Source of the DNA: Bursaphelenchus xylophilus
Taxonomy: Eukaryota > Nematoda > Chromadorea > Rhabditida > Aphelenchoididae
Length of the DNA: 64,000 bases
Reading direction: 5' to 3'
Assembly: GCA_904066235.2 (NCBI GenBank)
Contig: CAJFCV020000006.1
Location: forward strand, 3,100,001 to 3,164,000
This document shows, piece by piece, positions 55,299 through 64,000 of the stretch. The position numbers were made by a program, and so were the translations under genes. Position 1 is the first letter of the stretch. Every line of letters begins with the position of its first letter. Below the pieces are notes generated by a model. The model worked only from the letters and a program-made list of their open reading frames with translations. It was not told the origin of the DNA and ran no database searches.

Positions 55299-55587
55299 TC
55301 AAAATAAACCCTTGCTTCTAACTCCATCCATTTTGAACTTCCAATGGATTTGATTCGGCACAATGTTGGCCCACACTTTCACATTGCAGCAGTGGTTTTT
55401 GTCATGGTCGCCGAAGGTGATTAGCCCTCCGTCTTCGCAATCGCCATTGCATTTCTTCATGTAGACGGTGAAGATTGGCTCGTCCACGATGCCCTCTCTT
55501 ACGGCTTGCTCGAAAATATTGGTGGCTTCCCGATCCCCCGGGAAGGCTAGACCAAGAATCAAGTCGTCAGTGAAATGCATCTCTTCT
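55299..55587 (-). pseudogene. Aspartyl protease exon-3 fragment (locus 3)
   Basis: One exon's worth of a protease middle region: MHFTDD.ILGLAFPGDREATNIFEQAV, FTVYMKKCNGDCEDGGLITFGDHDK and IHWKFKMDGVRSKG up to the donor GTAAGG-like site. It begins abruptly at 55587 next to the 3' flank of the intact gene, with no N-lobe, and lacks the downstream active-site exon. It closely resembles locus 6 but keeps 7 nt that locus 6 has lost (CACTGCT). Confidence 0.75.
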
Positions 55588-55672
55588 TTTACGTCAAAGA
55601 GGCATTCGAATAACAGTTAAATTTATTTTAATATTTGGAAAATAAATTTAATAGCGCATGCAAGATTCGTAG

Positions 55673-56921
55673 TCAGTATCTCGATGGTGCAAAACCAATC
55701 CGTCTGTTGGCCACATCATGGACTTGGCAATACTTTCTGATGAACGGATCACCCAGACTCCAGTGCGCAGCGTCGCTCACTTCCAACATCAGTTGACAAG
55801 GCTTGGCGGAGCCCATGTAACGTAGAATGTATCTAGCCGGTAAGCGATACTTAATGCCATTGATAATAAAGTACAATACGAAGTCTGTTTGACAAGGCAA
55901 TGTCCAGCCACCGCCTCTGCGAACGGGATTTAATAATGCAACGATTTTTTTGAAATCTTTCTTTGGCATAAAGATGTGAGACGCTCCAGTGTCGGTTATT
56001 GCATTCACGTTCGAAGTCAGTTCGACGTCGTCAACTAAAAATTTGTGGTACTTGTTCAGATAGATGAGAGTTTTGTAAATATTCTTACTCATCGCACTAT
56101 CCATTCTAAACATCCAAAGGAATTCTGATGGGAAGGCCTTTGCCCATCCTCTCACATTGCAGCAATTCCTTTTATCAAAATCACCAAATGTAATAAGTCC
56201 TCCATCTTCACAATCACCAAAACATTCCCACATGAAGACAGTAAAGATGGGCTTGTCCATTAGGCCTTCTTTCACTGCTTGCTCGAAAATATTTGTGGCT
56301 CCCCGCTTAGACTCCGAGAAAGACAGTCCTAGGATGCCGTCATCGGCAAAAGTCGCCCTGGAACCAGCACCAAATGTAACCTTCTCCTTGAATCTGAGCT
56401 GTGGGCCGTTTTTAGGGCCAAACTAGAATTGAAAGTTGTACTAACTGGACCATAATGAAAGTTGTCTCTTACGGCGAAATTGTCTCGATAGTAGTATCCC
56501 ATCACGGAGCCTGTACCGTATTCAATAAACAACAATTTCCTTGTGGATTCAGCCGTTGAGGAGGCATCTGGATCGTACGTGTCAACATTCGGGCATTTTC
56601 GAACAAGAGGCCCGTAAGATTTACAACCAAGTTTAGGTACCCATAGGACATCAGAGCCAGTGTCAACCAGAACGTTAAACTCCTGCGGCGGAGTCCCCAG
56701 CGTTATTTTCGCGAAATACTGTACCTCAGAGCGACTGTTTAACTTTTGCCCGTACACGTCGTATATCACACTTGAAGCGTTGACTGTGGAAATTGAGAAT
56801 TTTGCGAAAGAAATTTACCTGTTGCTTTGGACAATCCAATACTAAAAGAGTTTGAATTAACATAGTGTGTAGTGTAGATGTAAATAAGCAACAAACTCAG
56901 ATTGATCCCTACGAAGGTCAT
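55673..56921 (-). CDS. Pepsin-like aspartyl protease (A1), intact (locus 4)
   Basis: Four exons (56921-56819, 56783-56473, 56422-56089, 56034-55673), 369 residues. Secreted endopeptidase, most likely digestive. A hydrophobic signal (MTFVGINLSLLLIYIYT) starts the protein. The first active site VDTGSDVLWVPK is at about 75-79, and the second ITDTGASHIF at about 264-266. It also has the Gly-rich flap-region equivalent (IEYGTGSVMGYYY), GLITFGD, and the C-terminal LGDPFIRKYCQVHD..NRRIGFAP signature. The pro-segment is very short, under 50 residues before ITLGTPPQ, compared with usual pepsinogens. The last intron (56088-56035) was inferred because removing it restores the family alignment (MIDDVELT), although the unspliced frame is also open. 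It is the only complete member of six local copies. Confidence 0.85.
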
Positions 56922-57253
56922 ATTGGACAAACATATAAAACAAAATCGGTCCAAAGCACGGAACTTTAAGCATATGTAGCGGCATTGAATATTCACAAAA
57001 AAAGTTTGAACTGAGTGACATTATTTGTTCAACATCCAAAAACAGTGTTTTGCCCCGCCTTTTCAGGTGCGGGGACAGGTTTCGGTATGACGTCCGTGAT
57101 ATCCGGCTGATGAGTGGCCTCAGTTGATCACTCAGAGCTTCGCTTCAGAGACTTTGCGGAAGGACTAGTACACTCCAATCTGTTACACTTTAATTCAACA
57201 AATCATAAGTTTTTGTTTCGTAAACTCAATTTATTTTCAAACTTTCACCCCTC
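56922..57253. other. Protease upstream region (empty-site paralog)
   Basis: Matches the sequence upstream of locus 1 without its 396 bp insertion, then ends at a solo CTAGTC-MITE right end (57147-57170). Confidence 0.6.
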
Positions 57254-57613
57254 TCAATAATCAATCTTTCTTGCCGGCGCCAATCCCACTCGTTTTCTTT
57301 CGAAGTCATGCACTTGGCAATACTGCCGAATAAACGGATCGCCCAATGTCCATCTGTCGTCATTGCTTGCCGAAATCATAACTTGGCAATTGGAGTTCAA
57401 TGGGTAAGACTTGATACGACGGGATGTGGAACTCCTTTCCGGCAATTTTGAAATGCAACGTAAATTCGGCGCTGCAGGATGTCATATAGGCAGACTTATA
57501 TGGTGTGGCTTTGATCTTCTTCATTATTTTCTCGAAATCAGCGCGGGGCGCGGAGATGACAGTGGATCCGGTGTCAGTCATCGCTAGACCGGGACTTAGG
57601 GGCTCATCGTCAA
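57254..57613 (-). pseudogene. Aspartyl protease last exon with 2 nt deletion (locus 5)
   Basis: Starts after CCAATTTCAG with VDDEPLSPGLAMTDTGSTV (second active site intact), continues to FHIPSYQVL, then shifts frame. Relative to locus 2 (ATCTTACACCCATTG) it reads GTCTTACCCATTG, a 2 nt loss. The remaining NSNCQVM...ARKIDY portion is in another frame. No upstream exons are nearby. Confidence 0.75.
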
Positions 57614-58942
57614 CTGAAATTGGGGATTTGATTTGAAAAAATGTAAGCAAAGTTTGCGGTGATATACAGTGAAACCTCTGTACAATAAATCGCAAGGAAA
57701 AAAATAAATTTGATTGCTATAGGGAGGGTTACTCCAATATGTACTAGTGTAATGATTTCTTGGGTCTTATTTTTAGCAACGTGCATTTATAATTTTATCG
57801 AGCAGTGTATTAAGGTGAACTGAAGATCATGCGGGGCCAATTCGAATGTTTCAACAGTGGCCGTGTGTAGCTAAAGAGGTGTTTGCTCAGCGGACACATA
57901 AAACCAGTAAGCTCAACTGGAGTTTATAATGATTTCTTGGGTCTTATTTTTAGCAACGCAACATGTACGTACTAGCTATATGTACACATGTATTTACGTC
58001 AATTGAATGGATTTCTGACTCACAAGGGAATGGTTTGAACTGTCCGTGAGCTTTCAACATGAGACCCACAAATTCTGAAAGGGCATACAAAATTGAGTCA
58101 GAATCCGTGTTCTATTTTTGCCGAATGGTCTTGGGACGGTCGATTTTTATCGACCGGTTTTAATATACTTATGTTACAGTAACCTTAGAAGTTTGGTTTT
58201 CAAAAAATTGAATGCTCAATCACCAGAAACGTATATATCTAGAATTTCGGGTCATTACCTGTTTTTATGATGCCGTGAGACATAAAATTCCAAAAAAGAC
58301 AAATTTATGCAAATTTACACCTTCCGGGCAGAATTTGGGAAGAATATTTGATGCGTTTGTTAAACACATGTCTACTGTAATTTTTAACCCAAAGATTCAA
58401 AATCGACTTTTCCGGAAATATGCACGCGGTCCACTATACGCTGATGCTGGGATCCAAAAATAGTCTTTTCAACTTTTTTGCAAAATTTTAAGAAAACGTG
58501 AAAATTTGGCACATTCTTTTCCGGAAACTCGAAAAAAGTTTTCCTGGAAAACCTTCTGGAATGGTCCAAAAACATCTTTAACATACCAGAAGATTGACAA
58601 ATGGCATCAGCGAAAACTCAACAATGTTGCCAAATTGTCAACTTTTCTTGAAATTTCGCAAAAAAATCTTTAAAACACTTAAAAAATTTAAAAAAAAGAA
58701 GTTTACATAGCTATAGAAAGGCTCATGTTTACAATTAAAATTGAGGCAATTTATATTGAAATACGTTTACTGGTTGGTATTATCGACCAGACCGTTCCAA
58801 CAGCCGCGTCTAGACAAAAATTTGCTGTCTTGAAATTTTGATCATTCGTTTTTGTCTTTATCTACGTGTTTAAAAATGGACTATAAAACTGTATTCCACT
58901 TTGTTTGGTTGGAACCTAATTGAATTAATACCTTTACGTATC
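57614..58942. other. No gene seen; a 31 bp direct repeat
   Basis: AATGATTTCTTGGGTCTTATTTTTAGCAACG occurs at about 57752 and 57928 (about 176 bp apart). The rest is AT-rich with no coding or RNA signal. Confidence 0.5.
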
Positions 58943-59094
58943 ATTCTGTCGGGGAAATACTGAGCACAATGTCGCTGCGCCATTCACGTCACTGAAGAGA
59001 AAGGCACTTTGATTTTGCCGCGACACAATTCATTTGCTCAGCGGCAATGCGATTTTTTATGCGACAGAGTGCTCATTATTTTTCCGACAGCCTG
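58943..59094. mobile_element. TGTCGGGGAAATA palindromic MITE (relative of 50775-50927)
   Basis: About 150 bp with ends TTCTGTCGGGGAAATAC and ...ATTTTTCCGACAGCCTG. The middle has GCCGCGAC/GTCGC blocks. Confidence 0.6.
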
Positions 59095-59179
59095 ATAAAC
59101 AAGCTAAATCAAAAATATTTTAAAACAGCTTTATTTTGATAAATAAATTACTAACTTATAGTTATAGTTTTAAGAAAAA

Positions 59180-60389
59180 TTACTCCAACCCAGCCAGCTC
59201 TCTGACTGGTGCAAATCCAACTCTTCTCTTCGCGAAATCATGAACCTGACAATAATGCCGGATGAACGGATCTCCCAGCAACCAAAACTCGTAATCCGCG
59301 CTGGCCAACATCAATTGGCACATGCTTTTGTCTCCCACATTTCGCAGCATCTGATTTGCCGGGATATGAAGGACCTTCCCGTTCACGGTGATATGAAGAG
59401 TGAACTTGGCGTTACACTTGACCAGATAGCCTGTTCCGCTCTTCGTGACTTTGACCTTCTTCAAAATCTTAACAAAGTCATCCTTTGGAGCAAAAATTGA
59501 TGATGTTCCAGTGTCGGTCACACCGTAAGCTGGGGAGAGTTCTTTATCGTCAACTGGAAGAAGGGTTGTAGTATAAAAGAAAGCGGGAGTGTTCAGACGG
59601 CGACGAACAGAATTTTTTTAAATTTTGAACATAAGTCGTGCCTAGGGTGTGTCAATTCCCGAAAACTTTAGATCGCGCATGGTTGGGACAGCCGAGAATT
59701 CTACGGCCTTTTCCGACGAAAACGTGCGAGAGTGATCAAAGAAAAAGGAGCTGGTTGGTAATATCTCTCTTTGTAAGCTGACACTCGCTTACAGTTTTCA
59801 ACTCAGTAATTCTACGTACAGTTAATGGTGTCCTCAAAGCACGCGAGCCATTGCAAACAAGTCGTAGAAATTTTTTCTGCAACCGAAGATGTTACAGCCA
59901 CACCTTAAACACCAACGATCGAAACAAGTCCAAAGTTGGTATTAAAAAATATCCCAGGCCCATAAAAATAAACTCTTACTTCTAACTCCATCCATTTTGG
60001 ACAAAAAAAGTCCAAGTTTGGTATCAAAAAGTATCCCACCCCGATAAAAATAAATAAACCCTTACTTCTAACTCCATCCATTTTGAACTTCCAATGGATT
60101 TGATTCGGCACAATGTTGGCCCACACTTTCACATTGCGTTTTTGTCATGGTCGCCGAAGGTGATTAGCCCTCCGTCTTCGCAATCGCCATTGCATTTCTT
60201 CATGTAGACGGTGAAGACTGGCTCGTCCACGATGCCCTCTTTTACGGCTTGCTCGAAAATATTGGTGGCTTCCCGATCCCTCGGGAAGGCTAGACCAAGA
60301 ATCCCGTCGTCAGTGAAATGCATCTCTTCGCCGGCGCCAAATTTTACTTTTTCTTTGAATTTGAGCTTCTCTTGGTCCTTTCCACCGAG
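59180..60389 (-). pseudogene. Aspartyl protease, frameshifted and lacking its N-lobe (locus 6)
   Basis: Exon 3 (60389-60068) starts cleanly after TTACAG with LGGKDQEKLKFKEKVKFGAG, but loses 7 nt at about 60134 relative to locus 3 and runs into TGA. The last exon (59553-59180) is intact: DDKELSPAYGVTDTGTSSIFAPKDDF (second active site) to LGDPFIRHYCQVHDF and stop. Exons 1-2 with the first DTG are not found in the 430 bp upstream before the TIR elements begin, nor after 63602; they are lost or lie outside the window. The intron start carries a tandem duplication (about 59938-60001 versus 60018-60089) that copies the exon end. Confidence 0.75.
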
Positions 60390-60836
60390 CTGTAAGGGAA
60401 CAGTTGGCATTAAAATTTGAATGTGACGCATTTAAAACACGATTTTTGAGCCACTGCGTCAGCCGGTAGTGGGGCCCGGGGTTAGGAAAAAATCGATAGA
60501 TTTTTGGCTTAAAATAATTGCTAGTACTTGTGGAAGAAAAGCTAAAAATATTTTTGCCCAATTATGCCAGGAAGGCATATTTTTTTACAAAATACGTTTT
60601 TATACTTGATATAGGAGGCCGATGCTATCCGACCACAGAGATTTTTTGGTCAAATATGATTCCGTCCGATAAACCTCGGCCGCAGCTCGCCTTCTAAAAA
60701 TCCCGAATTTAAAATAAAACCCAGGCAATCCCAAAAATTTAATGAAATATGAAGAAATGGACTTATTTTGAAGTAGACAGGCAAAGTAGCCTTTTTTGTT
60801 AATTTTAACCAGATTGCTCCGCTTTCCGGCGAGTTA
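60390..60836. other. No gene seen
   Basis: Expected place for the missing first two protease exons, but neither signal peptide nor DTGSD coding is present. Confidence 0.5.
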
Positions 60837-62073
60837 CAGGGTGACCCAAAATAACGGAGACAAAAGATTTCCCGTTTTTTCTGCGACTTATTAAGATTCA
60901 TAAGTGACTCCTTATTTATATTACAGTACCACGTTAGGGTAGTTTTATTTACCGGTAGTTTTGTTGTACGATGCTCTTCTGTCTTGAACGACATGAATAT
61001 ATCCGGTTGACTTGGGCCCTTCTGCCCGTGGGGTCTTTTTACAAGAAAGCTGCCTTACTCAAAAAAGAAAACTCGGAATAGTTTGAGATTTGCAGTTATA
61101 AATTATCATAATAAGACCTTTAAAATGAGCTATCATACTAAGCTTAACTATCCATGGTTCAAAAGTTACAGCCGAGTATTTTCAGGCAGTTGAAAGAAGT
61201 GCAAAAATCGGCCTTTTTTGAAAATGTAAGCGTAAGAAGGAGTTTAAATGTTAGATAAGGCAAAATGTAATATGAGTTACTAGAACATGATTAAAGGAAC
61301 ACCATAAAAGCAAAAGAGAAAGATTTTGTAACTGATACGGAATGCTATTTGGTAATCACCAGAATTCTGCCTTATTTTTGCCTTGGGCGGAATACAGGTC
61401 GAGTCGGTGGCAAATAAAAACCGAAAGTGCCCTAGGCTGGTTCTCAACAGTCGTATTCATATGCGTACAGGAGGATAATGCGCCATTTTTATCTATCATG
61501 TCATTCTGTTATCGATAACCCATCTTTCTCAAAGCGGCGTGCCATGGGGAAGTTCTGGGCGAGAAACTTGTTAAGGAAAAGCTGTTGCAACCAACAAGCA
61601 ATCACAGATTTTTTCAGAATCATTGTATCTATGAACAGAACACGTACTAGCGGTTTTAGATTTATTTGAAAAAAAACTGAATTTTTTATTGAAAAAATTT
61701 GGGAAAAATGGCGATCTTCAATGTTGCGATCGGTACCACCGTAGAAATAAAAACCGTAGCCCAAAAACCTACGCAACTGATTTCTTAGGGACATAGTAGT
61801 CTAACAAAACAAAAGATCTTGCCATTTCTGCGGCTGTAGTAATGCCAGGCTTTACACAACACAAGGGAACCAAACTTCAGGACAAAAAAAACGGCGCAAG
61901 GCATCTTTGTTAAGCTGTAACTTTTTACTGCGACACGATGATTCCACCACATTTTCGTGGATTATAGAGAAGGTGTTATAGAATATTTTCCGCCGTCGCT
62001 TATGTTTCTCTAACTCCCGGTTTTCGCGGTGGGACCCTTCAAAAATTTGTCTCCGTTATTTTGGGTCACCCTG
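60837..62073. mobile_element. TA-flanked inverted-repeat element (CAGGGTGACCC ends)
   Basis: 1,237 bp. Ends CAGGGTGACCCAAAATAACG and complement, with TA at 60835-60836 and 62074-62075. The terminus is of Tc1/mariner type. A minus-strand frame inside (61794-61501, 97 codons) shows no transposase motif I can defend. Size suits a Tc1-like element that has lost its coding capacity. Confidence 0.75.
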
Positions 62074-62075
62074 TA

Positions 62076-63600
62076 CACTGAAAGAAAAAACATCATATAT
62101 TTTTGATGTTTTTCATCAGTCTATTAGATTTTGATAAAAACATCAAAAAAAGTTTTTTTGATCTTTCGTTTCATCAAAAAGAAAAAAATATGATATTTTT
62201 TTTTGGACGTGGCGCGCATCAAAAATTTTTGATGCTGGGAAAATCAAATATTTCTGATGGATCATTTATCAAAAAATGATACAAATACTACTATTTACAC
62301 AATTTATTCGAATAAACCGTTCGCAAAAACACCATTTCCGTGAAATGGCAGTCATAGGCAGACCTTGACCACGTCGCATTTAACACCATGGAACGGCCGT
62401 TTCTTGCGCTGATCCAAGACGACGATTGAAATCGGGTTGATTGCGTCGAAGTGGAACAAGTGATTACCACCATCATTACCGTCGGGTATCCGCATCGCAC
62501 GGCCTAAAAATCAAACCAACTACAATATAAATTCTCACCTGTTTGATGAATTCCGGCTTCTGATCGGACAAATACTGTCTTTCCATTGGTGGTCCAGCTT
62601 CTGCACGGCCCAGCCCTACAAATAAACGATATTATTTTGACTATCATCAAACACAGTTCACCTTACCGAAAAAAACATCATTCCAACTCTTCGACTATTG
62701 GTTGTTAGTACTGATGATGGAGATCGTCACGGGGTGATGAGGCCGGCCTTTGGCGGAAAAGTCGACACACGACCTGCTTTTCTTCGTAAAACATGAGACA
62801 CCGAGCGCTAAATTTACATTTTAGACTCAAGATTGGACGCTTTTTTGAATATTTTGTTTGCTCACCATGGATAAGATACCAATCTCTGGACAAAATTTCA
62901 GAAAATTTTCCGAATTTTCGACATTTTCCATCACGTATGCCCAAACACCAAGTACAATAAAAAAACTCACAATATAGGTCCGATTAACGCTCGATACCTC
63001 CAGTATGACTATCTTGTCGTCAAAAACGCTTTTGCGGAACTGGATAAACGTCCAGGAAGGCGGTATGTTCTTCTTCCAACATACATAAAGCTGAGGTCCA
63101 AACCAGCGATAGCGGATAAGCATAACATGTCCAGCAATATGAAAAAATTTAACCTGAATACCAAGGAATTACATAATTTGGAGTCCGAGCGTCTTCGTCA
63201 CGATCTAGAGCATCTGCTTATCATTGTCGCCCAAATAACTGATTAAAAATTAAAGAAAACAGCAACAAAACTCGCTTACCTGATCTACAATCCGACAATC
63301 ACGACCTTTTACAAGTAATCGCACAATTTATGAGGCATCTTGTCGTGTGACAACCGACTTCATAAAAAATCGACAGAGTGAAATTCGACTGATTTCTTTT
63401 TCCTTTTTCTCTGTTGTGCGTACGCACATGTGTGTCCCTCCTTTTGAGTTCAATTGGCAAATTAGAATTTGATAAACCCAAACATCAAAAAAGTTTTTTT
63501 GATGAAAACATCAAAATCTCCAACTTTTGATGTCGTGGACATCATAAATGCGTGATGTTTTATTTTGATGAATTTGAATTTGATGTTTTTTCTTTCAGTG
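62076..63600. mobile_element. TA-flanked inverted-repeat element with cargo exons (CACTGAAAGAAAAAAC ends)
   Basis: 1,525 bp. Ends CACTGAAAGAAAAAACATCA and ...TGATGTTTTTTCTTTCAGTG, with TA at 62074-62075 (shared with the previous element) and 63601-63602. About 250 bp inside the left end and 120 bp inside the right end are packed with ATCAAAAA/TTTTTGAT motifs, probable protein-binding subterminal repeats. The interior (62290-63180) has splice-bounded coding on the minus strand. Confidence 0.75.
62342..63149 (-). CDS. Unrecognised intron-split coding sequence inside the TIR element (tentative)
   Basis: Minus strand. An upstream exon begins after TTGGTATTCAG near 63149 and encodes VKFFHIAGHVMLIRYRWF, a W/Y/F-rich stretch, up to donor GTGAGT near 62971. 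Two downstream exons are better supported. One starts after TTTGTAG (about 62613) and ends at GTGAGA (about 62539), coding WTTNGKTVFVRSEAGIHQTG. Its phase joins the next exon after TTTTTAG (about 62502), which reads AMRIPDGNDGGNHLFHF, then INPISIVVLDQRKKRPF, and stops at TGA near 62355. I do not recognise the protein and see no DDE or zinc-finger pattern. The link between the upstream exon and the last two is not established. It may be element-encoded or captured host sequence. Confidence 0.3.
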
Positions 63601-63602
63601 TA

Positions 63603-64000
63603 TAAGGCGTTTTTCATAAAACCCGTAATTTATGCGGAATTCTTGCAAAAACTTTTAAACTGGTCCTAAGTGGCCTAAAATTAATTTTCTGTAATTTATT
63701 TTTCCCTTTTTCCAAGTTTCCGCCCTTTTATAACACGTTTTTTCTAAGCTTGCCCTGGCTACACGAAAAATCAAACTGCTTCATTTTTCTTTAAACTTGG
63801 AAAACTGTAGCTACGTACCATTCTAAGAAACTTTCCCGTTAACTTTTTTTCGAAATCTTACTGTACTTTGGGCTACGGTAACATGACTCGTTTTGTCATA
63901 ACTCGGGAACCAGATGTCGTAGCGAGACGGGGTCTTTACCAGTGTGTTCAGCGTGCCGAAAGATGGCTTTTTGTTAGCTACACCAAGTTTCTAGGACCCC
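63603..64000. other. Window end, no gene seen
   Basis: About 400 bp of AT-rich sequence without a coding signal. AACTCGGGAACCAGATGTCG near 63900 vaguely recalls the inner arm of the 38897 MITE but is too short to call. Confidence 0.4.

Noticed and set aside
61501..61794. Transposase in the CAGGGTGACCC element
   Set aside because: I could not align any DDE/D or HTH motif; only the size and termini suggest Tc1/mariner.

Overview
The window looks like nuclear DNA from a nematode, probably a rhabditid. The protein genes are split by short introns (often 40-100 bp) ending in TTTCAG or TTTTAG. Several start codons sit just downstream of a lone TTTCAG-type acceptor, as expected for spliced-leader addition. 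The gene content also fits: an SRE-type 7TM chemoreceptor, a mucin carrying ShKT domains, expanded aspartyl proteases and ERI-6/7-like helicases. I cannot name the species. All gene models were joined by hand from open frames and splice signals. Where exon lengths and phases close exactly, I rate the structure as reliable.

Layout: 1-10 kb holds a 5'-truncated chemoreceptor gene, whose intron carries a 1.5 kb palindromic Tc1-type element, then a weak small gene, a 0.96 kb foldback element and a complete paralogous chemoreceptor. 10.5-21.1 kb holds two head-to-tail superfamily 1 RNA helicase genes (MOV10/Armitage/ERI-6/7-like) on the minus strand with identical 10-exon architecture. The second has foldback transposons in three introns, one of them a 3.2 kb nest of three elements. 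21.5-32.4 kb (minus) holds a single-pass membrane protein and two paralogous MFSD8/CLN7-type lysosomal transporters. 35-37.4 kb holds an FAM8A1/RDD protein and a convergent coiled-coil protein with a tRNA-Arg(TCT) in its intron. 40.8-45.3 kb holds an SLC18 vesicular amine transporter and pyrroline-5-carboxylate reductase. 45.6-48.7 kb (minus) holds a 956-residue Thr-Pro mucin ending in four ShKT domains. 49.6-60.4 kb (minus) is a cluster of six pepsin-like protease loci, of which only one is intact. The last 3.2 kb consists of two abutting TA-flanked inverted-repeat elements, the second containing intron-split coding sequence that I do not recognise.

The genes do not form one pathway. The recurring theme is local duplication (chemoreceptor, helicase, CLN7, protease) together with heavy colonisation by palindromic DNA transposons, mostly in introns. 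At least eight families are visible: five or more with TA target sites, two related TTA-site elements that carry tRNA-like modules, one with a probable 10 bp duplication and one with a 5 bp duplication confirmed against an empty paralogous site. The most thought-provoking arrangement is the pair of putative small-RNA-pathway helicases, one of which transcribes several kilobases of long inverted repeat from its own introns.
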